Shown here: piece by piece, positions 25,330 to 34,029 of the stretch
How the letters are laid out: every line of letters starts with the position of its first letter
Numbering within the stretch: the first letter of the stretch is position 1
Source: Planctomycetota bacterium
GTDB taxonomy: Bacteria > Planctomycetota > JAJSAM01
Assembly (NCBI GenBank): GCA_024274785.1
Contig: JAJSAM010000063.1
Location: 1 to 64,000 of the forward strand
DNA length: 64,000 nucleotides
Reading direction: 5' to 3'
Notes under the pieces: model-generated
Seen by the model: the letters and a program-made list of their open reading frames with translations, nothing else
The model's database searches: none
Told to the model about the DNA's origin: nothing
Translations under genes and position numbers: made by a program

Positions 25330-26612
25330 GCCGCACCCCCGGTGAGTGTCCGGCGCCGGTCATGCCCGGTGGGACAGTACGGGAAGCACCGCGCGCAGGA
25401 CAGGCAGCGGCCGCGGTCGGCCTCGTAGTCGATGCGCACCGGAAGGGTGAAAAGACCGATCAGCATGATCCCGATGACGAGCCCGATCCAGCCGCCGAGC
25501 CACCATCCGCCCGCAACGAACGCGGCCTGCCGGTCGCGGGCGCGGACGTTCAGGTCGACGATGGTCTCGCCGGTCTTGCGGAAGGCCACCGTCTCATCGG
25601 AGGCTTTCGCGTCGGACAGGTCCCGCTCCGCGGCGACACGCAGCGCGAGGTCCACCGTGGGATGGACCAGGGAGAGCGGTTTTCCGGCGCGGCTTCCGAG
25701 GTACGCGAACACCGAGACGAGAAGCGGCAGCAGGACGAGGAGCAGGATCAGTCTCCGGGACGCGGCGGCCCGGGCGCGGGCATCCCGGCGGGGACTCGGC
25801 AAGGCGATCGCGCCGTAGGGACACGACTCTTCGCAAAGCCGGCACTGCACACACGCCGCGGGAGTGATCGAGACGCGCCACCGCGAAAGCCGGCCGGCGA
25901 GGTCGAGCAGCACGCCGTAGGGACAGAGGAACCGGCAGTACGGACGCCCCACGAAGACGCCGATCAGCAGAAAGCAGCCGCCCAGGACCAGCATGTTGAA
26001 TCCGCCGGAGAGCCGGAAGAAGCCGACGAACGGATCGTAGCGGCAGATCACGAAGGCCGCGCCGGTGGCCGCGAAGTAGACGGCGAGCCCGAGGTAGACA
26101 TAGGCCAGCGTCCGCAGCGCACGCTCGAGAAAGTCCGGAAGGCCGACCGGACGGAGCAGCACCACCTCCTGGATGGCCCCGAGCGGACATACCCCGGAAC
26201 AGAAGCTGCGCCCGGCGAAGAGCGCGAAGCCGAGCGGCAGGACGAAGAACATCAGCACGCAAAACGGCAGCGCATAGGACGAGTCGAAAATGGCGAGGGC
26301 GACGTTCTGGGTGGCGCCCACCGGGCAGACGCAGCCCTCCCGGAAGAAGCCGAAGTAGATCAGACTGCCGACGCCGAGCCAGGCCACCCCCCGGCGGGAT
26401 CGCTTTCGCAGCACGAGCCAGGTGGCGAGGGACAGCGCCAGCACCAGCACCGCCACGTCGATACGTTCCCAGGTGAGAGTGCGGGGCGGCGGGGTGGCGG
26501 TGTCCGGCAACTCGTATCCGGTCTCGAATTCGGGAGGGGGGAATCGCTCCTCGGCCCACGCCGCGCCGGTGGCCAGGCCAAGCAGGAGAAGAGTGAGCGC
26601 GATCCGTTTCAC
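25326..26612 (-). CDS. NapH/NosR-like membrane Fe-S protein
   Basis: A 428-aa polytopic membrane protein. After a signal-like N-terminus (residues 1-20, ending AAWA) and a periplasmic segment, about seven hydrophobic helices alternate with Cys motifs of the NapH/NosR type: CVCPVGATQN, CSGVCPLGAIQE and CRFLCPYGVLLDL, followed by ferredoxin motifs CVQCRLCEESCPYGAI and, near the C-terminus, CLSCARCFPYCPTG. Proteins of this group carry electrons between the quinone pool or cytoplasmic donors and periplasmic acceptors. Here it is the natural membrane link between the cytosolic NADH module and the exported ferredoxin. Start ATG 26612 lies seven bases after the preceding stop. Confidence 0.88.
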   Translation of the reverse strand: MKRIALTLLLLGLATGAAWAEERFPPPEFETGYELPDTATPPPRTLTWERIDVAVLVLALSLATWLVLRKRSRRGVAWLGVGSLIYFGFFREGCVCPVGATQNVALAIFDSSYALPFCVLMFFVLPLGFALFAGRSFCSGVCPLGAIQEVVLLRPVGLPDFLERALRTLAYVYLGLAVYFAATGAAFVICRYDPFVGFFRLSGGFNMLVLGGCFLLIGVFVGRPYCRFLCPYGVLLDLAGRLSRWRVSITPAACVQCRLCEESCPYGAIALPSPRRDARARAAASRRLILLLVLLPLLVSVFAYLGSRAGKPLSLVHPTVDLALRVAAERDLSDAKASDETVAFRKTGETIVDLNVRARDRQAAFVAGGWWLGGWIGLVIGIMLIGLFTLPVRIDYEADRGRCLSCARCFPYCPTGHDRRRTLTGGAA

Positions 26613-26619
26613 CGGCCCC

Positions 26620-27156
26620 TCAATGCGTCGATTTGAGGAGGTAGGGGGTGGAAGCGGGCACGCGCGAAATGGCCTTCGACGGACAGGCGTCGCCGATCGA
26701 GCAGGCGTTGCAGTTCGTGCAGCGGTCGTGGCGGATCTGCAGAAACATCGACCCGTTCCCGAACATCTCGCAGCCCTTCACGCACTTGCCGCAACCGATG
26801 CAGAGCGGCTCGTCGATCACGTAGCTGAAGTACGGCTCCTCGATGAAATTGCGTTCGATGGCGCCGGTGGGACAGAGCTGGTTCTCGGCCCCGGTGTTCA
26901 GATCGATGGGTTCCGGCTCGAAGAAGGCGGTGCAGAGGTCGCAGTGCCCGCAGAGCAGGTGGACGTGGACGGCCTTCACCGCGGATTCGGCGAGCACGCA
27001 ATGGGTGGCGCACCGGCCGCACTGGATGCACTTCATGGGGTCGATCTGCCAGACCGTGTCGTCCTGCCCGGCGCGGACGATGCCGACCCCGGTGGCGGCG
27101 CCGACACCGAGCAACGTCAATCCACGCAGGAAATCGCGCCTGCTGGTCCTGCTCAT
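26620..27156 (-). CDS. Tat-exported ferredoxin with four [4Fe-4S] motifs
   Basis: A 178-aa protein beginning with a twin-arginine signal (SRRDFLRGLTLLGVG). Four Cys groups follow: CIQCGRCATHC, CGHCDLC with a later CPTGAI, CIGCGKCVKGC and CTNCNACSIGDACPSKAI. This is the NapG/NrfC/DmsB-type ferredoxin layout. Export by Tat means the protein folds with its clusters in the cytoplasm and works outside, where it could receive electrons from the NapH-like protein. ATG 27156 gives a four-base overlap with the upstream small gene; an extended frame to 27243 lacks the signal at its start. Confidence 0.88.
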   Translation of the reverse strand: MSRTSRRDFLRGLTLLGVGAATGVGIVRAGQDDTVWQIDPMKCIQCGRCATHCVLAESAVKAVHVHLLCGHCDLCTAFFEPEPIDLNTGAENQLCPTGAIERNFIEEPYFSYVIDEPLCIGCGKCVKGCEMFGNGSMFLQIRHDRCTNCNACSIGDACPSKAISRVPASTPYLLKSTH

Positions 27157-27365
27157 TCCGGCCCCTTCGCCAGGTGCGTTATCTGGTAAACGTCGCAACC
27201 CGCGGTCACCGCGCATCCGCCGCAACGGCCGGCCCGGTCGCAATAACCCTCCGTGGTCTTCTCGCCCCGTCGAAGTCCAAGCGACACCGCGAGCGCGCCG
27301 AGGGCGGTAGCGACCAGGGCTCTCGCTCCGCTGCGCAGCACCTGGCGACGGTTTTCACTTGTCAC
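27153..27365 (-). CDS. Small Cys-rich protein with Tat-like leader
   Basis: A 70-aa protein. Its N-terminus has a twin-Arg pair and a hydrophobic helix (RRQVLRSGARALVATALGA), and its second half carries CDRAGRCGGCAVTAGC, a C-x5-C-x2-C-x5-C arrangement that could bind one cluster or a metal. GTG 27365 is chosen because GAGGAGG is placed correctly upstream; it overlaps the propeller gene by 11 bp. I recognise no family. Its fixed place between the propeller and ferredoxin genes suggests an accessory electron carrier or assembly factor. Confidence 0.65.
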   Translation of the reverse strand: MTSENRRQVLRSGARALVATALGALAVSLGLRRGEKTTEGYCDRAGRCGGCAVTAGCDVYQITHLAKGPE

Positions 27366-28374
27366 GGTCGGCCTCCTCTCCCGCAAGGAAGATGCGAACC
27401 ACCTTTGCTCCCGGATCGAGCACGTAGATCCGGCCGGTCGAGTCGGTCGCCACGTCGCAGGGCTCGGTCTCGGTGGCGAGCCCCTCCATCCCCACCACCG
27501 CGGTCACGAACTCTCCGTCGGTGTTGTAGACCTTCACCCGCGGGATACCCTTCTCGCTGGTGACGTAGGAACCGTCCGGCAGCATCGACAGGTGCGCCGG
27601 GTTGCAGCACCCGGAGAAGCCCTCGAGAGCGAAGGTCGGATTTCCAAAGGAGAGTTCCAGTTCGCCGTCCGGGGTAAACGCATTGATCGTCTTGCGCCCC
27701 GGATCGACGATTCGCAACAGTCCGTCCGGAGCCGCGAGCACATCGAAATAGGGACTCGGGACGGCGAATCCGGGGAGGTCGCGAGCCTTGTTCCGATCCC
27801 CGATCAGTCCGCGGGCCTGTCCGTCCCGGGTGTAGCGCAGGACGCGCCGCGACCCCGCGTCGGCGATGTAGAGGTATGTGTCGTCCGCGGCGATGGACGT
27901 GATCCGGGCCTTCTCTCCCGGGATCTTCAGGAGCCACGCGACCTCTTCCCCGGGCGCCAGCCGCCCCACGCGATCTTTCGTGGCGACCAGGAAAAGCCCG
28001 TCCCGGGAACTCGTGAGGGCCATCGGGGCGGCGCCGATGTCGACCGTCCCGGCGGGTTTCAAAGAGGAGGAATAGAACCGCACCATCCGGTCGCCGCCCA
28101 CCACGAGGGAATCGTCCGCGTCCACCGCGATCGCCGTGACCTTCTTGAACCCGGTCTCCATCACCGCGATTTCCCGGTAGCCGATCTTCTCCTTCGGGAT
28201 GACCTTGTAACGTTCCACGTCGTACTTGTACTCGTCGCCGAGGTCCGCGGGCCGGCGATCCCGGCCGGACTCACGAGAGACGAAGACGACCACACCGATG
28301 ATGCCGCCGAGCACGAGCAGGACGATCACCGGAGAGAAGCGGCGAAGGAGGTGCGGGTCGGTGTGCTTCGTCAT
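27355..28374 (-). CDS. Membrane-anchored NHL-repeat beta-propeller protein
   Basis: A 339-aa protein with one N-terminal membrane helix (about residues 15-34) and an NHL/six-bladed propeller. Blade phrases include VTAIAVDADDSLVVGG, ITSIAADDTYLYIADAGS, GLLRIVDPGRKTINAF and PCDVATDSTGRIYVLD. A Cys pair (SGCCNPAHLSMLPDGS) lies in one blade. NHL propellers usually serve as binding platforms. It overlaps the upstream propeller gene by four bases and the downstream Cys-rich gene by 11, so it is firmly part of the operon. Confidence 0.85.
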   Translation of the reverse strand: MTKHTDPHLLRRFSPVIVLLVLGGIIGVVVFVSRESGRDRRPADLGDEYKYDVERYKVIPKEKIGYREIAVMETGFKKVTAIAVDADDSLVVGGDRMVRFYSSSLKPAGTVDIGAAPMALTSSRDGLFLVATKDRVGRLAPGEEVAWLLKIPGEKARITSIAADDTYLYIADAGSRRVLRYTRDGQARGLIGDRNKARDLPGFAVPSPYFDVLAAPDGLLRIVDPGRKTINAFTPDGELELSFGNPTFALEGFSGCCNPAHLSMLPDGSYVTSEKGIPRVKVYNTDGEFVTAVVGMEGLATETEPCDVATDSTGRIYVLDPGAKVVRIFLAGEEADRDK

Positions 28375-29798
28375 GGGGAACTGACCTCGAGGCAGACCAT
28401 CTTCCGGAGATCCCTGGCGATCAGGCGTCCCGAGGCGATGGCGAGCGGCCCCCAGGCATCCGGTCCTTTCAGGATGCGTGCGGTCGCAAGAAGTTCGAAC
28501 CGGTCCGGAACCGCCCGCACCAGCGAAAGATGGCCGTTGTCGTCGAGGGCGTAAATGAGGTCGTCGGCCACCAGGAACGGTCCCAGCCCGAAGGTCACCT
28601 TGACGCCGCTCGCCCAGCGGATCTCACCCTCGAGGTCCAGGCAGACGAGTTGGCCGTCCGGGCGGATGCCGTAGAGATATCCCTTGTGGAGGATGGGGGT
28701 CTGCTGGGTGGCGCCGAACACGTCCGGGGGGAGCCGGAACAGCACCTCGGGTTCGAAGCCGCCGCCGTCCACCGGCTTGATCCTCATCATCACGCTGCCG
28801 GCGTTGTATCCACCGGAGAAGAAAACCCGGCCGCCTGGAACCGGCACCGGCGTCGGCACCGTGGCGATCCCGATCTTCCAGGCGTTGGTCTGAAAGAGCA
28901 GCGCCCCCGTGCCGGCATGCACCGCGGATACCCCCCGGCTGCCGCAGTAGACGTACATCTTCGTGCCGCCGATCGTAACCGGCGCGATGGAGGCATGGGT
29001 CATCTTGAAGCCGCTCGGATTGGGCGTCTTCCACAGGACCTCCCCGCTCTCGAGATCGACGGCGAGCATCAGGACTTCCGGGCCGGCCGGGGCGAGAATC
29101 ACCCGGTCGCCATCGATCAGCGGACACTGCCCGGCATACCACTGCGGCACCGTCGCCCCGTACTCGCGGACGAGGTCGATCATCCATCGCTCCTCACCGG
29201 TCTCGGCGTCGAGACAGCTCACGTGGCACTTGGGGCCCAGTCCGACGACGAAGCGATCGGTCACCGCGGGGACGGTGCGGCTCATGCCGTGGTTGCGCTT
29301 CACCTTCTGCGGATAGGAGAACCGCCAGATCTCCTCTCCGTCGTCGAAGGAGAGGCAGCGGAGAGCGTCGGCTCCGGCTTCCTGGTCATAGTCGAAGACG
29401 TAGACGCGGCCATTTCGCACCGCGGCCCCGGCGTAGCCTTCCCCGAGATCGACCGTCCAGAGTTTCCGCGGGCCCTCCGCCGGCCAGGCGTCGGCCAGCG
29501 CGCCCGGATCGGGATGAACACCGTCCAGGTTGGGACCGCGGAAGCCGGGCCAGGATCCCATGGCCCTCCCGGGGACGCCGTCCCCCCTGGTCGTCGTCCG
29601 CACCAGAGGCGGCGCATCGGCCGGATCGGGAGGGGCGGGGCGATCGTCCATGCCGGGCTCGCGGAGGACGAAACCGTCGGTGGAATCCGTGGTCAGCCAG
29701 AGCGCGAGCGCGGTGACGCCCACGAGGCCGAGGAGTACGGCGGGCAGAAGAACATGGTCGCGAGTCTGCAAGGTCGGGTCACCGTGTGGTTCAGGCAC
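28371..29798 (-). CDS. Membrane-anchored PQQ-like beta-propeller, first gene of redox operon
   Basis: A 475-aa protein with one N-terminal membrane helix (about residues 17-36) and a propeller beginning WPGFRGPNLDGV, the usual opening of this PQQ-like group. Blade phrases include CLSFDDGEEIWRFS, CLDAETGEERWMID, AVDLESGEVLWKTP and VHAGTGALLFQT. The start is GTG 29798; no strong ribosome-binding site is seen. It reads away from the divergent propeller gene across 67 bp, which should contain promoters for both. PQQ binding cannot be decided from sequence alone. Confidence 0.83.
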   Translation of the reverse strand: MPEPHGDPTLQTRDHVLLPAVLLGLVGVTALALWLTTDSTDGFVLREPGMDDRPAPPDPADAPPLVRTTTRGDGVPGRAMGSWPGFRGPNLDGVHPDPGALADAWPAEGPRKLWTVDLGEGYAGAAVRNGRVYVFDYDQEAGADALRCLSFDDGEEIWRFSYPQKVKRNHGMSRTVPAVTDRFVVGLGPKCHVSCLDAETGEERWMIDLVREYGATVPQWYAGQCPLIDGDRVILAPAGPEVLMLAVDLESGEVLWKTPNPSGFKMTHASIAPVTIGGTKMYVYCGSRGVSAVHAGTGALLFQTNAWKIGIATVPTPVPVPGGRVFFSGGYNAGSVMMRIKPVDGGGFEPEVLFRLPPDVFGATQQTPILHKGYLYGIRPDGQLVCLDLEGEIRWASGVKVTFGLGPFLVADDLIYALDDNGHLSLVRAVPDRFELLATARILKGPDAWGPLAIASGRLIARDLRKMVCLEVSSP

Positions 29799-29865
29799 GG
29801 GTGCAGCACCACCCGAAAGCGCCGCTCATGATAGCATGTGCGGAAATCTATCCCGGGAGGTGGCC

Positions 29866-31089
29866 GTGCGTTCCACAATCTGCATTCTCGCTCTCACGCT
29901 CGGCCTGTTCGGTTCCGTCGCCGCGGCGGTGGGATTCCGGACGGACGGACGGGGGAGTTATCCCGACGCCGAACCGCCGGTCAGCTTCTCCGAGACGGAG
30001 AACGTGGTGTGGGCCGCGCCGATGCCGGCCTGGTCCAACGCCTCCCCGGTGGTGATCGGTGACCGGATCTTCGTCTGCGCCGAGCCGGACCTGCTGATCG
30101 CGGTGAACAAGGCCGACGGGAAAATCCTCTGGCAGCAGGCGAGCCCCATCGGCGAGGCCCTGATCAGCGAGACCCAGGCTCGGGAATCCCCCGCCAGGGC
30201 CCACAAGGACTGCGGATTCACCTCGGCCACACCGGTCAGCGACGGCAAGCGGGTCTTCGCCACGTTCGGCAGCGGGGTGACCGCCGCCTACAGCATCGAC
30301 GGCAAGCGTCTCTGGATGCGGCTCGTGGAGCGCCCCCGAAACCAGTGGGGCCACTGTGCATCGCCGGTGCTGGCGGGAGGCTACCTGATCGTGCAATACG
30401 AAACCATGACCGCCCTCGATCCGGCGACCGGCGAAGAGGTCTGGCGCCAGGAGGAGGAGACATGGCCCGATCAGCGGAAGAAACGCTGGGGCACCTGCGC
30501 CGTGACGAAGATCGGCGATGTCGAGGTGCTCGTCACCGTGACCGGCCGGGTCATCCGGGCCTCCGACGGGAAAGTCCTCTTCAGGGACCTCGGCGACCTC
30601 CAGTACGCCACTCCCCTCATCGAGGATGGAGTGGTCTATTTCATCAACCAGTCGAAGGGAGTGGCGGTCCGCCTGCCGAAGAGCACGGGCGGCCGGCCGG
30701 AAAGGCTGTGGGAGACCGAGACCATCAGGGCGCGGTACTACGGCAGCGCCGCGCTCCTCGGAGGGTTCCTCTACGCGATCACCTCGAACGGCACGTTCAG
30801 CTCCTTCGACGCCGCGGACGGCACCGAGGTCTTCCGCCAGAAGCTCGACCTCAACGTGGGAGCGCCGAAGAGAGAGGCGCGAAACTCCGCCTACACCAGC
30901 GTGACCATCGCCGGCAACCTCATCTACTTCGTCGGCATGGACGGCTCCGTGGTGATCGTGAAGCCGGGGCGGGCCTACGAGGAGATCGCGCGAAACAAGG
31001 TCGAGAAGAGCGTCCGCAGCAACCCGGTCTTCGAAGGCGAGAGGATGTATCTGCGCGCCCCGGGGAATCTCTACTGCTTCGGCAAGTGA
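29866..31089 (+). CDS. Exported PQQ-like beta-propeller protein
   Basis: A 407-aa secreted protein. GTG 29866 is preceded by GGGAGG at five bases and opens a signal peptide (residues 1-22, ending SVAAA). Blades carry AVNKADGKILWQQ, AYSIDGKRLWMRL, ALDPATGEEVWRQE and SFDAADGTEVFRQK. It has no membrane anchor, unlike the propellers of the opposite strand. It begins a three-gene unit with a second propeller and a glycosyltransferase. Divergent placement from the redox operon suggests shared control. Confidence 0.83.
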   Translation: MRSTICILALTLGLFGSVAAAVGFRTDGRGSYPDAEPPVSFSETENVVWAAPMPAWSNASPVVIGDRIFVCAEPDLLIAVNKADGKILWQQASPIGEALISETQARESPARAHKDCGFTSATPVSDGKRVFATFGSGVTAAYSIDGKRLWMRLVERPRNQWGHCASPVLAGGYLIVQYETMTALDPATGEEVWRQEEETWPDQRKKRWGTCAVTKIGDVEVLVTVTGRVIRASDGKVLFRDLGDLQYATPLIEDGVVYFINQSKGVAVRLPKSTGGRPERLWETETIRARYYGSAALLGGFLYAITSNGTFSSFDAADGTEVFRQKLDLNVGAPKREARNSAYTSVTIAGNLIYFVGMDGSVVIVKPGRAYEEIARNKVEKSVRSNPVFEGERMYLRAPGNLYCFGK

Positions 31090-32217
31090 GTGCTCGTTAC
31101 GCGCCGCACCGCGATGGAGTTCGGGTTGCTCGCCTCCGGGGTGATCCTCGGCGCGGGGCTGCTGCTCCTGCTCACCGCCCGGCCCGATTCACCCACGGCT
31201 CACCCGGAAAACGAGCCCGACGCCGCCCCGGATGGAACCGGCATCGTCTGGCGCTACCGGACCGGCGGCCCGATCGTTTCGAGCCCGGTGCTCGCGAACG
31301 GAATGGTGATCGTCGGCTCGAGCGACAACTTCGTGCACTGCCTCGACGCCTCGGCCGGCGAGGTGATCTGGACCTTCGATGCCGGCGACGACGTCGATGC
31401 GCCTCCGCTCGTGGTGGACGGCCGGGTCTACGTCGGTTCGGTGGACGGAGTGCTCCATGCCATCGACGCCGCGTCGGGCCAGGCGGTCTGGACCTACGCC
31501 ACCGGAGACGCGATCCACGGCGGGGCGAACTTCTTCCGGGGCGCCGATGGGGCGCTTCGCGTGCTGGTGGGCAGTTACGATCGCAAGCTTCACTGTGTGG
31601 ATGCGACGGGCGGGATGGTATGGACGGTCGAGGTCGGGGACTACATCAACGGCGCCCCGGCGGTGAGTGGCGACGCCGTGGTGTTCGGCGGTTGCGACGG
31701 CGAAATCCACATCGTGGATGCGCGAACCGGAGAGACCCGGCGTGACGTGGTCCTCGGAGACGGAGTCTACGTGGCGAGTTCCGTCACGGCAGGCCGGGGA
31801 ATGGTCTACGCCGCCCACGTGGGTGGAGGCTGCGCGGCGGTGTCGATCGACTCCGGCGAGATCGTATGGACCTTTCAGGCGGAGGGCGACTACTTCTCCT
31901 CGCCCGCGCTCACCGACGACCTCGTGATCGTCTCCGGCCGGGACAAGCGCTTGCGCGCGCTCGACCGGTCGAGCGGAGAGGAAGTCTGGGCTTTCACCGC
32001 CCGGGACGGGATGGACAGTTCCCCGGTCGTGGTGGGCAACCGGGTGGTGGTCGGGTCGGACGACGGGCGGGTGTATGCGGTGACGCTGGAGGGCGGGCGG
32101 CCGGTCTGGGAGTTCACGCTCGGCGGGGTGATCTCAGGCACCATCGCCGCCGGAAAGAAGCTGCTTTACGTGCCCTGCGAGGATGGGACGCTCTACGCGC
32201 TGGAGTTTTCCCGGTGA
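31090..32217 (+). CDS. Membrane-anchored BamB-like PQQ propeller protein
   Basis: A 375-aa protein with an N-terminal helix (about residues 10-30) and a seven- or eight-bladed propeller: CLDASAGEVIWTFD, AIDAASGQAVWTYA, CVDATGGMVWTVE, SIDSGEIVWTFQ, ALDRSSGEEVWAFT and YAVTLEGGRPVWEF. The regular W-docking pattern resembles BamB and related scaffold propellers more than dehydrogenases. GTG 31090 begins immediately after the upstream TGA, so translation is probably coupled. Confidence 0.82.
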   Translation: MLVTRRTAMEFGLLASGVILGAGLLLLLTARPDSPTAHPENEPDAAPDGTGIVWRYRTGGPIVSSPVLANGMVIVGSSDNFVHCLDASAGEVIWTFDAGDDVDAPPLVVDGRVYVGSVDGVLHAIDAASGQAVWTYATGDAIHGGANFFRGADGALRVLVGSYDRKLHCVDATGGMVWTVEVGDYINGAPAVSGDAVVFGGCDGEIHIVDARTGETRRDVVLGDGVYVASSVTAGRGMVYAAHVGGGCAAVSIDSGEIVWTFQAEGDYFSSPALTDDLVIVSGRDKRLRALDRSSGEEVWAFTARDGMDSSPVVVGNRVVVGSDDGRVYAVTLEGGRPVWEFTLGGVISGTIAAGKKLLYVPCEDGTLYALEFSR

Positions 32218-33491
32218 AGATCGTCCAGCTCACCCCCGGTACCGGCAGCTTCCATTGCGGGGCGTGCATCCGGGACAACGCGCTCGTGACCGGTCTGCGC
32301 GAACTCGGCCACGACGCCACGCTGATTCCGCTCTATCTGCCGTTTCTGGTGGACGAGGAAGATGCCACCCGGGGCCAGCCGATCATGCTCGGCGGCATCA
32401 ACATGTACCTGCAGCAGATCTCCCGAATCTTCCGGCACACCCCCCGGTGGATCGACCGCATTTTCGATGCGAGGGGACTCCTCGGACTGGCCGCGAAGAA
32501 GGCGGCGATGACCACGCCGGAGTCGCTCGGGGAGATGACACTCTCCACGCTGCGCGGCGAGTCCGGGAATCAGCGGAAGGAAGTGCGGCGGCTGGCGAAG
32601 TGGATCGGCCAGGGTGGCCGGCCGGACGTGGTGTGTCTATCGAACGCGCTGCTCGCCGGCGTGGCGCGGCAGATCCGCAAGGAGCTCGGTGAGGTGAGGA
32701 TCGTCGCCACGCTGCAGGGCGAAGACGGCTTCCTCGACGGTCTCCCCGAGCCGCACCGGTCGCAGGCCTGGCAGATCGTCGGCGAGCGTTGCCGGGAGCT
32801 GGACGCGCTCATCCCGCTCTCCCGGTTCTACGCCGGGGTGATGACCAGGCGTCTCGGCGTGGATCCCGCGCGGGTCCATCCGGTGTATGCCGGGATCAAC
32901 ACCGCGGGGTATGAACCCGCCACCGGACCGCCGGATCCGAAGGTGATGGGTTTCCTCGCCCGGATGATTCCGGAAAAGGGCCTCCACACCCTCGTGGAGG
33001 CGTTCCTTGCGATGAAGGCCGACGACGCTGTTCCCGGCGTGCGGCTCCACGTCGCCGGGAGCATGACACCGGCGGACCAGGCATTCACCGATGACTTGAA
33101 GCGGAAGATCGAAGCGGCGGGGCACACTGCGAACGTCCGATGGCGACCGAACCTCTCACACGAGGAGAAGCTCGCGTTTCTGCGGGGTCTCACAGTCTTT
33201 TCGGTCCCGGCGACGTCCGGGGAGGCGTTCGGCCTCTACGTGATCGAGGCCATGGCGGCGGGCGTACCGGTGGTCCAACCCCGCCACGGCGCGTTCCCGG
33301 AGATCGTCGCCGATACCTCCGGCGGCGTGATCTGTCATCCGGATGACCCGCTGGACCTGGCCCGAGCGCTCACGGACCTGCTCCTCGATCCCGACCGCGC
33401 GCGAGGACTCGGGGCCGCCGGCCGGGCCGCCGTGCTCGATCGTTTCACGGTCCGCCGGATGGCGGAGGGGGTCCTCGAGGTGCTCTCGTGA
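32214..33491 (+). CDS. Family 4 glycosyltransferase
   Basis: A 425-aa GT-B fold enzyme. The N-terminus TPGTGSFHCGACIRDNALV is typical of a subgroup of GT4 enzymes that often neighbour PQQ-like genes. The donor-binding half has GFLARMIPEKGLHTLVEAF and the GT4 E-x7-E signature in GEAFGLYVIEAMAAGVPVV. It should transfer a sugar from a nucleotide donor, but acceptor and product cannot be told. GTG 32214 overlaps the propeller stop by four bases (GTGA). Its coupling with exported propellers hints at glycan modification in the envelope, as inference. Confidence 0.88.
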   Translation: MKIVQLTPGTGSFHCGACIRDNALVTGLRELGHDATLIPLYLPFLVDEEDATRGQPIMLGGINMYLQQISRIFRHTPRWIDRIFDARGLLGLAAKKAAMTTPESLGEMTLSTLRGESGNQRKEVRRLAKWIGQGGRPDVVCLSNALLAGVARQIRKELGEVRIVATLQGEDGFLDGLPEPHRSQAWQIVGERCRELDALIPLSRFYAGVMTRRLGVDPARVHPVYAGINTAGYEPATGPPDPKVMGFLARMIPEKGLHTLVEAFLAMKADDAVPGVRLHVAGSMTPADQAFTDDLKRKIEAAGHTANVRWRPNLSHEEKLAFLRGLTVFSVPATSGEAFGLYVIEAMAAGVPVVQPRHGAFPEIVADTSGGVICHPDDPLDLARALTDLLLDPDRARGLGAAGRAAVLDRFTVRRMAEGVLEVLS

Positions 33492-33603
33492 TTCAGGATG
33501 GTCGCGGGATGCCCACGAGGGAATACCGCGCTTTTTCGAACAGGGCATCGACCGCCTGGACATTGTCGAAAACCCCTTCCCGACGGAGAGCGGGGCATGC
33601 GCA

Positions 33604-34029
33604 TCACCCCGGCAGGACACTCAGTCCGAGCGCGAGCGCATTCTCGCGAACCCGTGGATCGAGGCTCAGAACCTCGAGGTCGGGGAGGACGGCCCGGGCG
33701 ACCAGGGCCAGAGAGAGATGAAGGGCATCCAGCGTCCGGATGGGCTCGACGGGGAACGCTCTTCGCGCGCGGGCCACCGCGTCATCGACGAGGTGAAGGA
33801 CATGCCGGTGCGCCGCGGCTCGGGCCAGGGTGTGCCGGCGCCCGGCGACATCGGCCTCTTGCATGACTCCGGTGGCGACCGCCCGCACCAGGACGCGATC
33901 GCACTCGATGAGTGTCAGGTCGGAGGCGATGACCTGGTCGGCCCTGGAGAGCGCCTCCGCCACGTCGGCCCCATCCCCCTCCCCAAGCAGCCAGGAGAGC
34001 ACCGCGCTGGACTCAGCGTAGAGACTCAC
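33604..34029 (-). CDS. vapC: PIN-domain toxin, VapC family
   Basis: A 141-aa PIN-domain ribonuclease. Acidic residues expected for metal binding are present: YAESSAVLSWLL (Glu in place of the first Asp, as in a known VapC subgroup), LTLIECDRVL, RTLDALHLSLAL and LEVLSLDPRVREN. VapC proteins cleave RNA when freed from their antitoxin. GTG 34029 overlaps the antitoxin frame by three bases (34026-34028), the usual coupling. The antitoxin upstream is frameshifted. Confidence 0.85.
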   Translation of the reverse strand: MSLYAESSAVLSWLLGEGDGADVAEALSRADQVIASDLTLIECDRVLVRAVATGVMQEADVAGRRHTLARAAAHRHVLHLVDDAVARARRAFPVEPIRTLDALHLSLALVARAVLPDLEVLSLDPRVRENALALGLSVLPG

